64,000 nt of DNA from Janthinobacterium sp. FW305-129 (GTDB lineage: Bacteria; Pseudomonadota; Gammaproteobacteria; Burkholderiales; Burkholderiaceae_D): the NCBI RefSeq assembly GCF_020858115.1, contig NZ_JACYMM010000005.1, positions 62,001 through 126,000 of the forward strand. The letters are read 5' to 3'. Numbering within the stretch: position 1 is the stretch's first letter; each line of letters opens with the position of its first letter. This document shows positions 53,094 to 62,409 of the stretch, piece by piece. Below the pieces are notes generated by a model. The model worked only from the letters and a program-made list of their open reading frames with translations. It had not been told where the DNA came from and searched no databases. Position numbers and translations under genes: made by a program.

Positions 53094-53875
53094 CAACGCA
53101 AGCCATCAGCGAAGCGCAATTGCACGCCCTGGCCGACGGCGTCCTGCCCGAAGACCAGCGCGCGGCCGTCGACGCCCACCTGCGCGCGCATCCCGGGGAC
53201 GCCGCCAGGGTGGACGCCTGGCGCGAACAGAACCGGCAATTGCGCGCCCTGTTCGATCCCGTGCTGGACGAAGCCGTGCCGCCGGCCCTGCGGCAGGCGG
53301 CATCGCCAGCGGCGGCGAACGGCGCCTGGCGCCGCCCCGCCATGCAGGCGGCAGCGGCCGTCGTGCTGGTGCTCGCGGGCGGCGCGGGCGGCTGGCTGCT
53401 GCGCGGCGGCGATGGCGTGCCCCCCGGCGCCAGCCCGGTTTCCCTGGCGCGCAGCGCCGCGATCGCCCATGCCGTCTACACGCCCGAAGTGCGCCACCCC
53501 GTGGAAGTAGGCGCGGAACAGGAGGCGCACCTGGTGCAATGGCTGTCGAAACGCCTGGGCAGCAAATTGCAGCCGCCCGCGCTGTCGCCGCTCGGCTATC
53601 ACCTGATCGGCGGGCGCCTGCTGCCCGGCGATGGCGACGGCCCCGTGGCGCAATTCATGTATGAAGATGGCAAAGGCCAGCGCCTGACCCTGTACGTGGC
53701 GAAAGAACGGGCCGGCAAGCAGGAAACGGCCTTCCGCTACGCGCAGGAAAAGGATCTGAGCGTGTTTTACTGGATCGACGGCCAGCTCGGTTACGCCCTC
53801 TCGGCGAGCCTGCCCAAGCAGGAACTGGGCAAGCTCGCCGGCGCCGTGTACGCGCAGCTGGAGCAGCCGCGCTGA
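53090..53875 (+). CDS. Transmembrane anti-sigma factor
   Basis: 261 residues. The N-terminal cytoplasmic part (about 1-60: ISEAQLHALADGVLPEDQRAAVDAHLRAHP) resembles anti-sigma domains of the COG5662 type but lacks the His-Cys-Cys zinc motif. A membrane helix is at about 83-104, followed by a periplasmic sensor domain of about 155 residues. Translationally coupled to the sigma gene, it should sequester the sigma factor until an envelope signal releases it. Confidence 0.87.
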   Translation: MTTQAISEAQLHALADGVLPEDQRAAVDAHLRAHPGDAARVDAWREQNRQLRALFDPVLDEAVPPALRQAASPAAANGAWRRPAMQAAAAVVLVLAGGAGGWLLRGGDGVPPGASPVSLARSAAIAHAVYTPEVRHPVEVGAEQEAHLVQWLSKRLGSKLQPPALSPLGYHLIGGRLLPGDGDGPVAQFMYEDGKGQRLTLYVAKERAGKQETAFRYAQEKDLSVFYWIDGQLGYALSASLPKQELGKLAGAVYAQLEQPR

Positions 53876-53912
53876 ACCAGGCCGCCCATGTGTTGCGCCG
53901 CGCGCGGGTACG

Positions 53913-54434
53913 TCAGCCCAGCGCGCGCCTGAGCTCCGCGTAGGCCTCGACCAGCCGTTCCTTCGAATAGCCGCGATTGAGGCCACTGGGATTGGGCAGT
54001 ATCCACACGCGCGCACCGCCGAAGCGCTCCGGCTGTTGGCCCCATTCCAGCTGGCGTTTTCCCGTCATCGCCGCGTAGGCGGCCTTGCCCAGGAAGGCGA
54101 TCCACTGCGGCTGCATCAATGCCAGTTTGTGCTGCAGGCCGGCCGCCGCTTGCGCGAATTCGTCCGCCCCCACCTGGTCCGCGCGGCTGGTCGGACGCCC
54201 GACGGCCGCCGTCAATCCCAGCCCGAAACCGAGCACGCTGGCATCGTCCTGCGGCGCCACCAGGTGCGGCGTGAAGCCGGCCAGGTGCAGCACGGGCCAG
54301 AAGCGGTTGCCGCGACCGAGAAAATGGTGGCCGGCCGCCGCCGCGTCCACGCCGGGATTGAGGCCGCAAAAAACCACCTGCAAGCCGGGAGCGAGAATGT
54401 CGGGCAAGCCTTGCACCACTGTGATGTATGTCAT
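53913..54434 (-). CDS. mug: G/U mismatch-specific DNA glycosylase Mug
   Basis: 173-residue uracil-DNA-glycosylase-superfamily enzyme that removes U or ethenocytosine opposite G. Motif 1 is VVFCGLNPG and motif 2 region is ILPNPSGLNRGYS, the Mug/TDG type. The start at 54434 has GGAG 6 nt upstream and matches the family; the longer frame is rejected. Convergent with the anti-sigma gene and divergent from the molybdoenzyme genes. Confidence 0.92.
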   Translation of the reverse strand: MTYITVVQGLPDILAPGLQVVFCGLNPGVDAAAAGHHFLGRGNRFWPVLHLAGFTPHLVAPQDDASVLGFGLGLTAAVGRPTSRADQVGADEFAQAAAGLQHKLALMQPQWIAFLGKAAYAAMTGKRQLEWGQQPERFGGARVWILPNPSGLNRGYSKERLVEAYAELRRALG

Positions 54435-54585
54435 GGAAAACTCCAATATCGGAAGCCGCAGTATGCCACCGGCCTCCGCCATGCAGCGCAGGGCGGCTGG
54501 TGCTACCATCCGATACTGATGCGCTCATCCATATGCCGGATGGCCGTCGCGCTTCCCCGCACCATCCCCACTCCGAGGACTACAC

Positions 54586-55062
54586 ATGACGACCCTGACC
54601 ATCAATGGCAAGCAGCACGACCTTGCACTGCCTGAAGACACGCCCCTGCTGTGGGCCTTGCGCGACGAACTGGGCATGACCGGCACCAAATTCGGCTGCG
54701 GCATGGCCCTGTGCGGCGCCTGCACCGTGCACCTCGACGGCGAAGCGATCCGCTCCTGCGTGACGCCCGTGTCGGCCGCCGCCGGCAAGAAGATCACCAC
54801 CATCGAAGCGGTGGGCGAAGACAAGGTCGGCTTTGCGCTACAGCAAGCCTGGCAGGAACACGGCGTGCCACAATGCGGCTATTGCCAGGCTGGCCAGATC
54901 ATGTCAGCCACGGCCCTGCTGCACAAGACGCCAAGACCGAACGACCAGCAAATCCGCGAAGCGATGAGCGGCAATATCTGCCGCTGCGGCACCTATACGC
55001 GCATCCACGCGGCCATCAGGCAGGCCTCGGCCAGTATCCACGCGAAAGGAGCGGCCAAATGA
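54586..55062 (+). CDS. iorA: [2Fe-2S] subunit of isoquinoline 1-oxidoreductase-type molybdoenzyme
   Basis: 158-residue small subunit with two [2Fe-2S] clusters: plant-type site [16 protein letters not shown] with its fourth Cys in RSCVTPVS, and the second site [10 protein letters not shown] plus [11 protein letters not shown]. It passes electrons from the molybdenum subunit, probably to cytochrome or the quinone pool, since no FAD subunit is present. Stop overlaps the next ATG by 4 bp. The true substrate (isoquinoline or an aldehyde) cannot be read from sequence. Confidence 0.9.
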   Translation: MTTLTINGKQHDLALPEDTPLLWALRDELGMTGTKFGCGMALCGACTVHLDGEAIRSCVTPVSAAAGKKITTIEAVGEDKVGFALQQAWQEHGVPQCGYCQAGQIMSATALLHKTPRPNDQQIREAMSGNICRCGTYTRIHAAIRQASASIHAKGAAK

Positions 55063-57365
55063 GCATCCATGACACTGCCGCCGCACATTCGCCTGCGCGG
55101 CGCCACTGGCTCAAGGCCGCCGGCGCGCTGGCCGGCTTGACCCTCGTGGCCGGCCCTTCCGGCCTCGTGATGGCGGCCGACGCCGTCAAATACGGCGGTG
55201 ACAAGATGGCGGGCGGCGTGGTCGACGACACCCTGGTCTTCCTGTCGATCGCCGCCGACGGCATCGTCACCATCGTTGTACACCGCTCGGAAATGGGACA
55301 GGGTATCCGCAGCAGCCTGCCCATGGTGGCGGCCGACGAACTGGGCGCCGACTGGGCGCAGGTGCGCGTGCAGCAGGCGCCCGCCGACGAAGCGCGCTAC
55401 GGCAGCCAGGATACGGACGGCTCGCGCAGCATGCGCCACTCGTTCCGCGCCATGCGCCACGTGGGCGCCACGGCGCGCCTGATGCTGGAAACGGCGGCCG
55501 CCGTGCGCTGGGACGTGCCCGTCACCCAAGTCAAGGCCGTCAACCATGCGGTCGTGCATGCGGCCAGCGGACGCTCGCTGTCGTTCGGCGCGCTGGCCGA
55601 GGAAGCGGCCAAATTGCCCGTGCCGCCGCGCGCGCGCATCAGCCTGAAAACGGCGGGTGAGCTGCGTTATATAGGCCAAAGCAGCACGCGCGGCATCGAC
55701 CTGCACGACATCGTCACGGGCAATACCCACTTCGGCATCGACACGCGCCTCGACGGCATGGCGTATGCCGTCATCGCCCGTCCGCCCGTCTTCGGCGGCA
55801 AGCTGAAAAGCGTGGACAAGACGGCGGCCCTGAAAGTGCCGGGCGTGCTGCGCATCGTCGAACTGGCAGGCAGCCCGCCGCCGGCCATGTTCAATCCGCT
55901 GGGCGGCGTGGCCGTCATCGCGAAAAATACCTGGGCCGCCATCAAGGGCCGCGAAGCGCTGGTGCTGGAATGGGACGATGGCCCGAACGGCGATTACGAC
56001 TCGAAAGCCTTCCGCAAGACCCTGGAAGCGGCCGTGCGCCAGCCGGCCAGCCCGGCGCGCGACCAGGGCAAGACGGTGGCCACCCTGGCCGCCGCTCCCG
56101 CCGCGCGCAAACTCAGTGCCGAATATTATCTGCCCCACTTGGCCCACGCCACCATGGAGCCGCCCGCCGCCACCGTGCGCATCGCCGGCGGCAAGGCCGA
56201 AGTGTGGGCCTGCGTGCAGGCGCCGCAGGCGACGCGCAGCAACGTGGCCAAGGCCCTGGGCCTGGCGTATGACGATGTCACCGTCCACGTGACCCTGCTG
56301 GGCGGCGGTTTCGGGCGCAAATCGAAGCCCGATTTCGCCGTCGAGGCGGCGCTGCTGTCGAAAGCCATGGATGGCGCGCCCGTCAAGCTGACGTGGACGC
56401 GCGACGACGACCTGCAGCACGACTACCTGCACACGGTATCGGTCGAACGGCTGGAAGCGTCGCTGGATGCGAAAGGCATGCCGACGGCCTGGCTGCACCG
56501 CACGGCCGCCCCCACCATCACCTCGACCTTTGCCGCCGGCGCGAACAGGCAGGCGCCGTTCGAGCTGGGCATGTCGGCCATCAACGTGCCGTTCGCCATT
56601 GCGAACATCCGCGTCGAGGTACCCGAAGTGCCGGCCCATACGCGCATCGGCTGGTTCCGCTCCGTGTCGAACATCCCGCACGCGTTCGCCATCCAGTCGT
56701 TCACGGCCGAACTGGCGCACGCGGCAAAGAAGGATCACCGCGACTACCTGCTGGCATTGCTGGGCCCCGCGCGCAAGATCAACCCGGCCGACCTGTCCGA
56801 TGGCTGGAACTATGGCGAAGATCCGGCGAAGTATCCGGTCGACATAGGCCGCATGCGCCACGTGATCGAACTGGCGACGGCCAAGGCGGGCTGGGGCCGC
56901 AAGCTGCCCAAGGGACGGGGGCTGGGCCTGGCCGTGTCCTACAGTTTCGTCACCTATGTGGCGGCCGTGATCGAAGTGGAAATCAATGCGGCCGGCGAAG
57001 TCATCGTGCCCAGGGTCGATATCGCCATGGATTGCGGCCCGCAGATCAACCCGGACCGCGTGCGCTCGCAGATCGAAGGCGCCTGCATCATGGGCCTGTC
57101 GCTGGCCATGAGCGGCGAGATCAGCTTTAAGAATGGCCGTGTCGAGCAAAGCAATTTCCACGACTATAGCGTGCTGCGCGCCGCCGACGCGCCCCACGTG
57201 ATCCACACGCACCTGGTGCCGGGCACCCTGGACATGGAGCTGGGCGGCGTGGGCGAGCCGGCCACGCCGCCCATCGCGCCGGCCCTGTGCAACGCCATCT
57301 TCGCCGCCACGGGCAAGCGCATCCGCGCCCTGCCCGTGGGCATGCAACTGGCGAAGAAAGCCTAG
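55059..57365 (+). CDS. iorB: Molybdopterin-binding subunit, isoquinoline 1-oxidoreductase beta type
   Basis: 768-residue large subunit of the xanthine oxidase superfamily, carrying the molybdenum centre. The N-terminus has a Tat-type signal ([21 protein letters not shown]14-R15), so the enzyme is exported folded, with the iron-sulfur subunit presumably carried along. Family blocks: [36 protein letters not shown], the C-terminal [20 protein letters not shown] with the catalytic Glu (VGEPATPP). ATG at 55059 overlaps the iorA stop. Needs cofactor supplied by MoaA, MobA-MoeA and XdhC products encoded in the same window. Confidence 0.92.
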   Translation: MSIHDTAAAHSPARRHWLKAAGALAGLTLVAGPSGLVMAADAVKYGGDKMAGGVVDDTLVFLSIAADGIVTIVVHRSEMGQGIRSSLPMVAADELGADWAQVRVQQAPADEARYGSQDTDGSRSMRHSFRAMRHVGATARLMLETAAAVRWDVPVTQVKAVNHAVVHAASGRSLSFGALAEEAAKLPVPPRARISLKTAGELRYIGQSSTRGIDLHDIVTGNTHFGIDTRLDGMAYAVIARPPVFGGKLKSVDKTAALKVPGVLRIVELAGSPPPAMFNPLGGVAVIAKNTWAAIKGREALVLEWDDGPNGDYDSKAFRKTLEAAVRQPASPARDQGKTVATLAAAPAARKLSAEYYLPHLAHATMEPPAATVRIAGGKAEVWACVQAPQATRSNVAKALGLAYDDVTVHVTLLGGGFGRKSKPDFAVEAALLSKAMDGAPVKLTWTRDDDLQHDYLHTVSVERLEASLDAKGMPTAWLHRTAAPTITSTFAAGANRQAPFELGMSAINVPFAIANIRVEVPEVPAHTRIGWFRSVSNIPHAFAIQSFTAELAHAAKKDHRDYLLALLGPARKINPADLSDGWNYGEDPAKYPVDIGRMRHVIELATAKAGWGRKLPKGRGLGLAVSYSFVTYVAAVIEVEINAAGEVIVPRVDIAMDCGPQINPDRVRSQIEGACIMGLSLAMSGEISFKNGRVEQSNFHDYSVLRAADAPHVIHTHLVPGTLDMELGGVGEPATPPIAPALCNAIFAATGKRIRALPVGMQLAKKA

Positions 57366-58558
57366 GAGCGCCGCGCGGCGGGCAACTGCAGCAGCAACGC
57401 GGCGGCGGCGACCAGGGCGGCGCCGGCCGCCAGCAGCCACATGGGCCAGTCCAGCAGGAGCAGCACCCCGCCTGCGGCGGCGCCGATGGCGCTGCCTAGG
57501 TACAGCGCTGATTCATTGAGGGCGATGGCCAGGTTGCCGTCGCCCTGCCGCGCGCGCACGGCCAGCAGTTGCTGGTTCTGCGGCACTTGCAGGGCCCAGC
57601 CGGCCGCGCCCCACAGCACGATCGGCGCCAGCATCAGCCACGCCGACCAGCCGGCCGCCAGCGGCAGCGCGCCCAAGGCCAGCGCCAGCAGCAGCAAGAT
57701 GAAGCAGGTCAGCTTCGGCGCCGCCACCTTGTCCGCCCAAGGTCCCACCAATACGCTGCCCGCGATGCCGCCCACGCCCCAGGCCCACAGGAAGGGCGTG
57801 GCAGACACCGGCGCCCCCTGCGCCGACCACGCCAGCAGCGGCGCAATGAACGTGTACATGCCCAGGCTGGCGATGGCCGCCAGCAGCGACACGAGCAAAA
57901 TGGCCAGCACCTGCCCATCGGCCAGCAAGGCCAGCTTGCGGCGCAGCGAGGTCGCCGGTACTTCCGGCAGCGCGGGCAGCTTCCACAGCAAGCCCGCCAG
58001 CGCCAGCCCACCGAGGCCGGCGACCAGCCACAGGGCCGCCGTCCAGCCCAGCTGCTGCGCCAGCAGCAAACTCAATGGCACGCCCAGCACCGTGCCGCCC
58101 GCCATGCCGCCCATGATCGCGCCGATGGCCTTGCCGCGCTGCCGCGGCGCCGACACGCCCGCCGCCGCCGCGATGCCCAGCGCCAGGTAAACGCCCGCCC
58201 CGATGCCGGCCATGGCCCGCCAGGCCAGCAGACTGGTAAAACCGGGCGCCAGCGCGCTGGCCCCATTCGCCAGCACGAATACGCCCAGCGCGCCCAGCAG
58301 GCTGGAGCGCTGCGCGCGCGCCGGCAGCAAGGCCACGGCCAGGGGCGAACCGAGGCCATAGGCCAGGGTAAATGCCGTCACCAGCTGCGCGGCCATGGCC
58401 AGGGAAACGGAAAAGGCGCCGGCGATCATCGGCATCAGGCCCGCCGTCACATACGACGCCATGCCCAGCGCGAACGCGCCCACGGCGATCAGGTAGACGG
58501 TGGCGGGCAGCGCGGCGTCGGCAGGCGTTGCGGCACGGGAGGAAGAATAGTCAGACAT
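57362..58558 (-). CDS. MFS transporter (arabinose-efflux-permease / DHA1 type)
   Basis: 398 residues, twelve predicted hydrophobic helices; N-terminal AVGAFALGMASYVTAGLMPMIAGAF is typical of the AraJ/DHA1 exporters. Its stop overlaps the stop region of iorB (4 bp, convergent). Start at ATG 58558; a GTG two codons earlier is an alternative. Divergent from a MmyB-type regulator that probably controls it. Substrate unknown. Confidence 0.87.
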   Translation of the reverse strand: MSDYSSSRAATPADAALPATVYLIAVGAFALGMASYVTAGLMPMIAGAFSVSLAMAAQLVTAFTLAYGLGSPLAVALLPARAQRSSLLGALGVFVLANGASALAPGFTSLLAWRAMAGIGAGVYLALGIAAAAGVSAPRQRGKAIGAIMGGMAGGTVLGVPLSLLLAQQLGWTAALWLVAGLGGLALAGLLWKLPALPEVPATSLRRKLALLADGQVLAILLVSLLAAIASLGMYTFIAPLLAWSAQGAPVSATPFLWAWGVGGIAGSVLVGPWADKVAAPKLTCFILLLLALALGALPLAAGWSAWLMLAPIVLWGAAGWALQVPQNQQLLAVRARQGDGNLAIALNESALYLGSAIGAAAGGVLLLLDWPMWLLAAGAALVAAAALLLQLPAARRS

Positions 58559-58600
58559 GGGCACGCTTTCGGGAAGAAAGCAGGCATTCTGGAATACAAT

Positions 58601-58642
58601 ATAAACAATTACAATTTAACTGTTTATGCTATTACTGATAGC
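58601..58642. promoter_or_regulatory. Two inverted repeats in the divergent MFS/regulator promoter
   Basis: ATAAACA (58601-58607) and TGTTTAT (58621-58627) are perfect 7-bp arms with a 13-nt AT-rich spacer; GCTAT-TACTG-ATAGC follows immediately at 58628-58642. They lie between the MFS gene and the regulator gene and are candidate operators for that regulator. Confidence 0.45.
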
Positions 58643-58668
58643 AACAGTCTCACCGGAAAGACCGCACC

Positions 58669-59469
58669 ATGCGCACCTTGCAACGCACCCGCCACGAACT
58701 GGCCGCCTACCTGCAGGCGCGCCGCGCGCGGCTGTCGCCCGAAGACGTGGGTTTACCCGGCGGCGGGCGGCGCAGGACGCCGGGCTTGCGCCGCGAAGAA
58801 GTGGCGGCGCTGGCCGGCGTGGGGCTGACCTGGTACACCTGGCTGGAGCAGGGGCGCGACATCGGCGTCTCGAGCGCCTTTCTCGACAAGCTGGCCGAAG
58901 TGCTGAAACTGGACGCGGGCGAACGGCGCCACCTGTTCCTGCTGGCGCATGCGCGTCCGCCCGCCGAAGAGGGCAAGACGTTTTGCGTGGTGCCGCCGCC
59001 GGTGCGCCGCCTGATGCACGAGCTGGCGCATCCGGCCTATGTGCTCAACCTGCGCTGGGACGTGCTGGCGTTCAATGCGGACGCGGACGCCCTGTTCGGC
59101 TTTGGCGCGCATGTGCCGGCGCGCCGCAATCTGCTGTGGCTCTTGTTTACCGACCCGCTGCTGCGCTCGTGCTTCACGGCCTGGGAAGAGCAGGCGCCGC
59201 TGATGCTGTCGAGCTTTCGCCGCGACTATGCGCGCGCCACGCAGGAAGCCGATATCCACGCGCTGGTGGACGAACTGGAAAAAGTCTCGCCCGAATTCAA
59301 GCTATGGTGGCGCCGCCATGACGTGCATGCGCCATGCGCCGGCGTACGCCGCCTGACAATCGATGGCGAGCAGGCCGCGTATGAGCACACTTCGCTGACC
59401 ATCGATGCGGACCGCCACCTGCGGCTGGTCGTGTACGCGCGCCAGCTGGCAGAAGACACCGCGCCGTAA
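58669..59469 (+). CDS. XRE-type regulator with MmyB-like ligand-binding domain
   Basis: 266 residues: helix-turn-helix at about 12-80 (LRREEVAALAGVGLTWYTWLEQGRDIGVSSAFLDKLAEVLKL) and a MmyB-type sensor domain at about 100-260 (NLRWDVLAFNADADALFG, NLLWLLFTDPLLRSCFTAWEE). These regulators typically control an adjacent exporter or oxidoreductase, here the divergent MFS gene. The gene ends just before a terminator shared with the opposite strand. Confidence 0.9.
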   Translation: MRTLQRTRHELAAYLQARRARLSPEDVGLPGGGRRRTPGLRREEVAALAGVGLTWYTWLEQGRDIGVSSAFLDKLAEVLKLDAGERRHLFLLAHARPPAEEGKTFCVVPPPVRRLMHELAHPAYVLNLRWDVLAFNADADALFGFGAHVPARRNLLWLLFTDPLLRSCFTAWEEQAPLMLSSFRRDYARATQEADIHALVDELEKVSPEFKLWWRRHDVHAPCAGVRRLTIDGEQAAYEHTSLTIDADRHLRLVVYARQLAEDTAP

Positions 59470-59472
59470 ACG

Positions 59473-59507
59473 AAAAAACCGCTGGCCCTCTTGCGAGGAA
59501 CCAGCGG
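59473..59507 (-). terminator. Rho-independent terminator of the helicase operon
   Basis: CCGCTGG and CCAGCGG stems with an internal CCTC/GAGG stem; read on the minus strand the hairpin is followed by six T. It lies 190 bp past the helicase stop and 3 bp past the regulator stop, and may also slow plus-strand transcription. Confidence 0.8.
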
Positions 59508-59647
59508 CTTAGCATGGGCCATAGGGACCAGGTCAGTGTCATGCAGGGGCCAGCATTGCGAAAACGCGTAGAACTTGAATCCAGACTTCGGCGCAACAGC
59601 TTGCCATATTGCGTTGATAGAACATGGACAAGCGCTACCGCGCATGC

Positions 59648-59680
59648 GGCAAGGGAGGGAAAATAGACGCCTCTCTTGCC
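59648..59680 (-). repeat. Hairpin just past the helicase gene
   Basis: GGCAAGGGAGG and CCTCTCTTGCC form an 11-bp stem with one G-T pair and an 11-nt loop, 18 bp after the helicase stop. No T-tract; possibly an mRNA 3'-end structure or recombination scar. The surrounding 59508-59697 holds no gene. Confidence 0.4.
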
Positions 59681-59697
59681 AAGCTTGCCTGGCCGAC

Positions 59698-62409
59698 CTA
59701 GCTTTTTATCGGAGAGAAGCTTGGTGCCAGTGCAGTCAATTCCTGAGCCAGCGCCTGATATTCCGGTTCAACCAGACGTGGCGGGATAACGATACCATGC
59801 AATTGCGCGCGTAAATCATCCCAGCGCTGTTGCAGAACTTCCCAGTTATATTCATCATACGTGCCCCGGAAAATAACTGGGCGTATGGTGATGCGAGGTA
59901 TCGCCTCTGCTGCCACGCCGGCCTCGACGGCTGCGCGCACGTCAACGCCCCATTGACTGCCAAGCCGGTCGACACGACCAATTTGCTGCTCCACCACGCC
60001 AGGATTCCATTCAGGATGCAACAGCACGACGGTACGACAAGCTTTATGTAAATCCAGGCCTTCACGTCCTACCAACGATTGGGCTACCAACACTTTCGGA
60101 TAACTGTGCTGCCGGTTGAATGCCGCTTGCAGCAAGCGCCGGGTGGGTTGTTTGGTTGCCCCCACCATCAAGCGCGCAAAGCCGCCTTCCGGATTGCTGT
60201 ATTCCGCCTGCAAGCGCTGCCACAGGCCTTCCCAGCGTTTTAGCTGCATCTTTTCCTGATCTGCATCATCATTCTCTTCATTCTGACCGCCCATCGCATC
60301 GAAAAGCTCACAAAATGCCTGCGCATACGCGAGCGCACCATGTTCCCGATCCGCGTCACCCAACAGATCGGACAAGGCACGCGCCATCAGCGCCGAAGGG
60401 TGTAGTCCCTTTTTCGTCTCCATCTGCAGCCATTGCGCCTCGCTTTCGCAAAAGGCCAGGAACACCTGATAAATGGCAGATTTCTGAGCTGGCGCCAAGG
60501 CTTGCATGCCATGCTCTAGCGTCTCGAGCAAATGCCTGCGCACAGTTTCCCGCCGCCCCTGCTCGCGTTCATAACGCTGCTTCAACAAGTCATCGAGGAT
60601 GGCAAAATCAACTTTCGTGCCCAACTGCTGCTGGGCCGCGCGCAGGGCACTCAATTCGTCAATCTTATGCGCTACCTTCCACTCCTCGCGATGTACCTTG
60701 GCCTGCGGCCAGGGCAAATCGTTCTCGATGCGGCGCAGCATTTCCCGCGCATTCAACAACGCTGTCAACGCATGCATGGGAATGCTGAAGCGACCAAATA
60801 CCAATACCTTGCCACCCTGTTGCGTGACCTCCTCGATCGCTTCGACTGCTGCCTGAATGGCAGGATGATCGAACAAGGACTCGCCATCGTCATCAAACAC
60901 GTCACCCAATGCATTGAGCCACCACTTTGCGCGCGCCGCACGTTTGTCATCGTTGTCAACTAACACCTTGCCAGCAGCGCCAGACGCAGTATCTTGCATG
61001 GCTTCAATTACATCATCCTTTTCCTGCGCGCCATCGGCCTCTATGCGTCGAATCTGATCCATCAAGCTGGCAATGCCGTGGCCATTGGCCAAGGTCAGGC
61101 GCAAACGCTTGGCCATGCCGTGCGTGGATTGACGCGCTACCAGTGAAAGCGACTCGGCCACACACACGGCATGGCGCCAGGCAGGCGCGAGCTTTTCAGT
61201 CTCAACCACGATTTCCCGTTGCTCACGGTAATCGCTCAGCGGGCGTCCCGTATGGCGCTGAAACAAGCGCACAGTCTCGTCTTCACGCTTGTCCCGGCGA
61301 ATAAGGAACGGTGCCAGCTCCTGCTTGAATACTGTCGCCAGGCGGGCATAGTCCAGACGGGCGGCTTCGCTGGTTCGCCACACTTGGCGCAGACGTAACG
61401 CTGCGGCTGCATACTCTTCAATAATCTGGCTCAGGCTGGCAACTTTGAGGGGATCGAGGCCGATGCGGTTCAAAATATCCTGCCACTGCTTTGCATTGAG
61501 TTCCACCGGGGTAGCGGTCAACACCAGACGGCGAGCATCATCGGTTGCCAGCATCACCGTGCCCAGCAAGGCCGACAAGGCACTCTCGGGCGCACGGTTC
61601 CGATGCGCTTCATCGGTAATGATGAGATCAAAGACGCCAAGCCCCATGCCGACTGCCTGCTGTAAAGGCTTGCGCAAGTCCTCGCGGTTACCATACGAAG
61701 CGCTATCCCACACACCGGCAGACCAAGGCACTGTCTCGCTTATCTGCGTCAGGCGGCGCCAGCCAGGGTGTGCCTCATCGATTGGCGTGGCTTTGGCAAT
61801 ACCGCATGCAGCGGCCTGCATTGCCTTGTAGCTACCAGTTTCGCAACCACTGCGCGCACTCTTGTATCCGTTTGGCAAGCGTTCGCGAGTTTTCTTTCGC
61901 CACTGCGCCAGCAGTTCAGGCAGCAAGCCCCAGCGCCATGCACTGGCCGCATCGCCGAGACGCCAATTGGTCAAGCCATGGGAAACCAGCACGGCGGGCT
62001 GTTCAAACCATGGCGCCGTTTCTTTGCCTTTACCCTGCGGCTGCCACGCCTGCTGATACGCGGCCAGGCTGCGCACCAGGCCAGTGGCCGACAAACCACC
62101 TTCCAGCAATGCCTTTTGCCACTGAAAACCCAGCCCGGGCGGCACCAGAATCGCCACGCGCCCCCCTGCGCTGATGACAGCTTTTGCAAGTGCAACGGCA
62201 ATGCGCGTCTTCCCCATGCCAACTTCATCGGCAATGATCATGCCTGGCGCAATCGCCAGCGAAGCCGATATTTTCACTAGGCTGGCGCGTTGCCCCGCAT
62301 TTAACTGCGCAGCCGCCGGACCTTGCGATTTTTCCAATTCATTCTGTTCGGCAACCACGGTCGACAGGCTTGCAAGTACCGCGTTCCATCCGCTAAATTG
62401 CTGCTTCAT
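59698..62409 (-). CDS. SF2/SNF2-like DEAH helicase, putative defence protein
   Basis: 903-residue ATPase. Walker A is DEVGMGKTR (61-69), motif II is DEAH at 266-269 in FDLIITDEAHRNRAPES, motif III is LTATPVEL near 300, and the C-terminal motifs V/VI are VGREGLDLHKACRTVVL and QQIGRVDRLGSQ near 825. A second DEAH tetrapeptide (211-214) sits in an insertion and is probably incidental. About 400 residues between the two RecA lobes match nothing I know. Base composition is visibly less GC-rich than the core genes, suggesting transfer. ATG overlaps the stop of the upstream PLD gene by 4 bp. DISARM, Dpd and related systems pair such helicases with PLD nucleases. Confidence 0.85.
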   Translation of the reverse strand: MKQQFSGWNAVLASLSTVVAEQNELEKSQGPAAAQLNAGQRASLVKISASLAIAPGMIIADEVGMGKTRIAVALAKAVISAGGRVAILVPPGLGFQWQKALLEGGLSATGLVRSLAAYQQAWQPQGKGKETAPWFEQPAVLVSHGLTNWRLGDAASAWRWGLLPELLAQWRKKTRERLPNGYKSARSGCETGSYKAMQAAACGIAKATPIDEAHPGWRRLTQISETVPWSAGVWDSASYGNREDLRKPLQQAVGMGLGVFDLIITDEAHRNRAPESALSALLGTVMLATDDARRLVLTATPVELNAKQWQDILNRIGLDPLKVASLSQIIEEYAAAALRLRQVWRTSEAARLDYARLATVFKQELAPFLIRRDKREDETVRLFQRHTGRPLSDYREQREIVVETEKLAPAWRHAVCVAESLSLVARQSTHGMAKRLRLTLANGHGIASLMDQIRRIEADGAQEKDDVIEAMQDTASGAAGKVLVDNDDKRAARAKWWLNALGDVFDDDGESLFDHPAIQAAVEAIEEVTQQGGKVLVFGRFSIPMHALTALLNAREMLRRIENDLPWPQAKVHREEWKVAHKIDELSALRAAQQQLGTKVDFAILDDLLKQRYEREQGRRETVRRHLLETLEHGMQALAPAQKSAIYQVFLAFCESEAQWLQMETKKGLHPSALMARALSDLLGDADREHGALAYAQAFCELFDAMGGQNEENDDADQEKMQLKRWEGLWQRLQAEYSNPEGGFARLMVGATKQPTRRLLQAAFNRQHSYPKVLVAQSLVGREGLDLHKACRTVVLLHPEWNPGVVEQQIGRVDRLGSQWGVDVRAAVEAGVAAEAIPRITIRPVIFRGTYDEYNWEVLQQRWDDLRAQLHGIVIPPRLVEPEYQALAQELTALAPSFSPIKS

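Noticed and set aside
54993..57440. Long antisense frame (over 800 codons) over iorB
   Set aside because: Antisense shadow; iorB has full family motifs and a Tat signal on the plus strand.
59508..59697. Possible tRNA or attachment site at the left edge of the helicase module
   Set aside because: I found no tRNA-like cloverleaf or clear direct repeat with other parts of the window; only a hairpin at 59648-59680 is visible.
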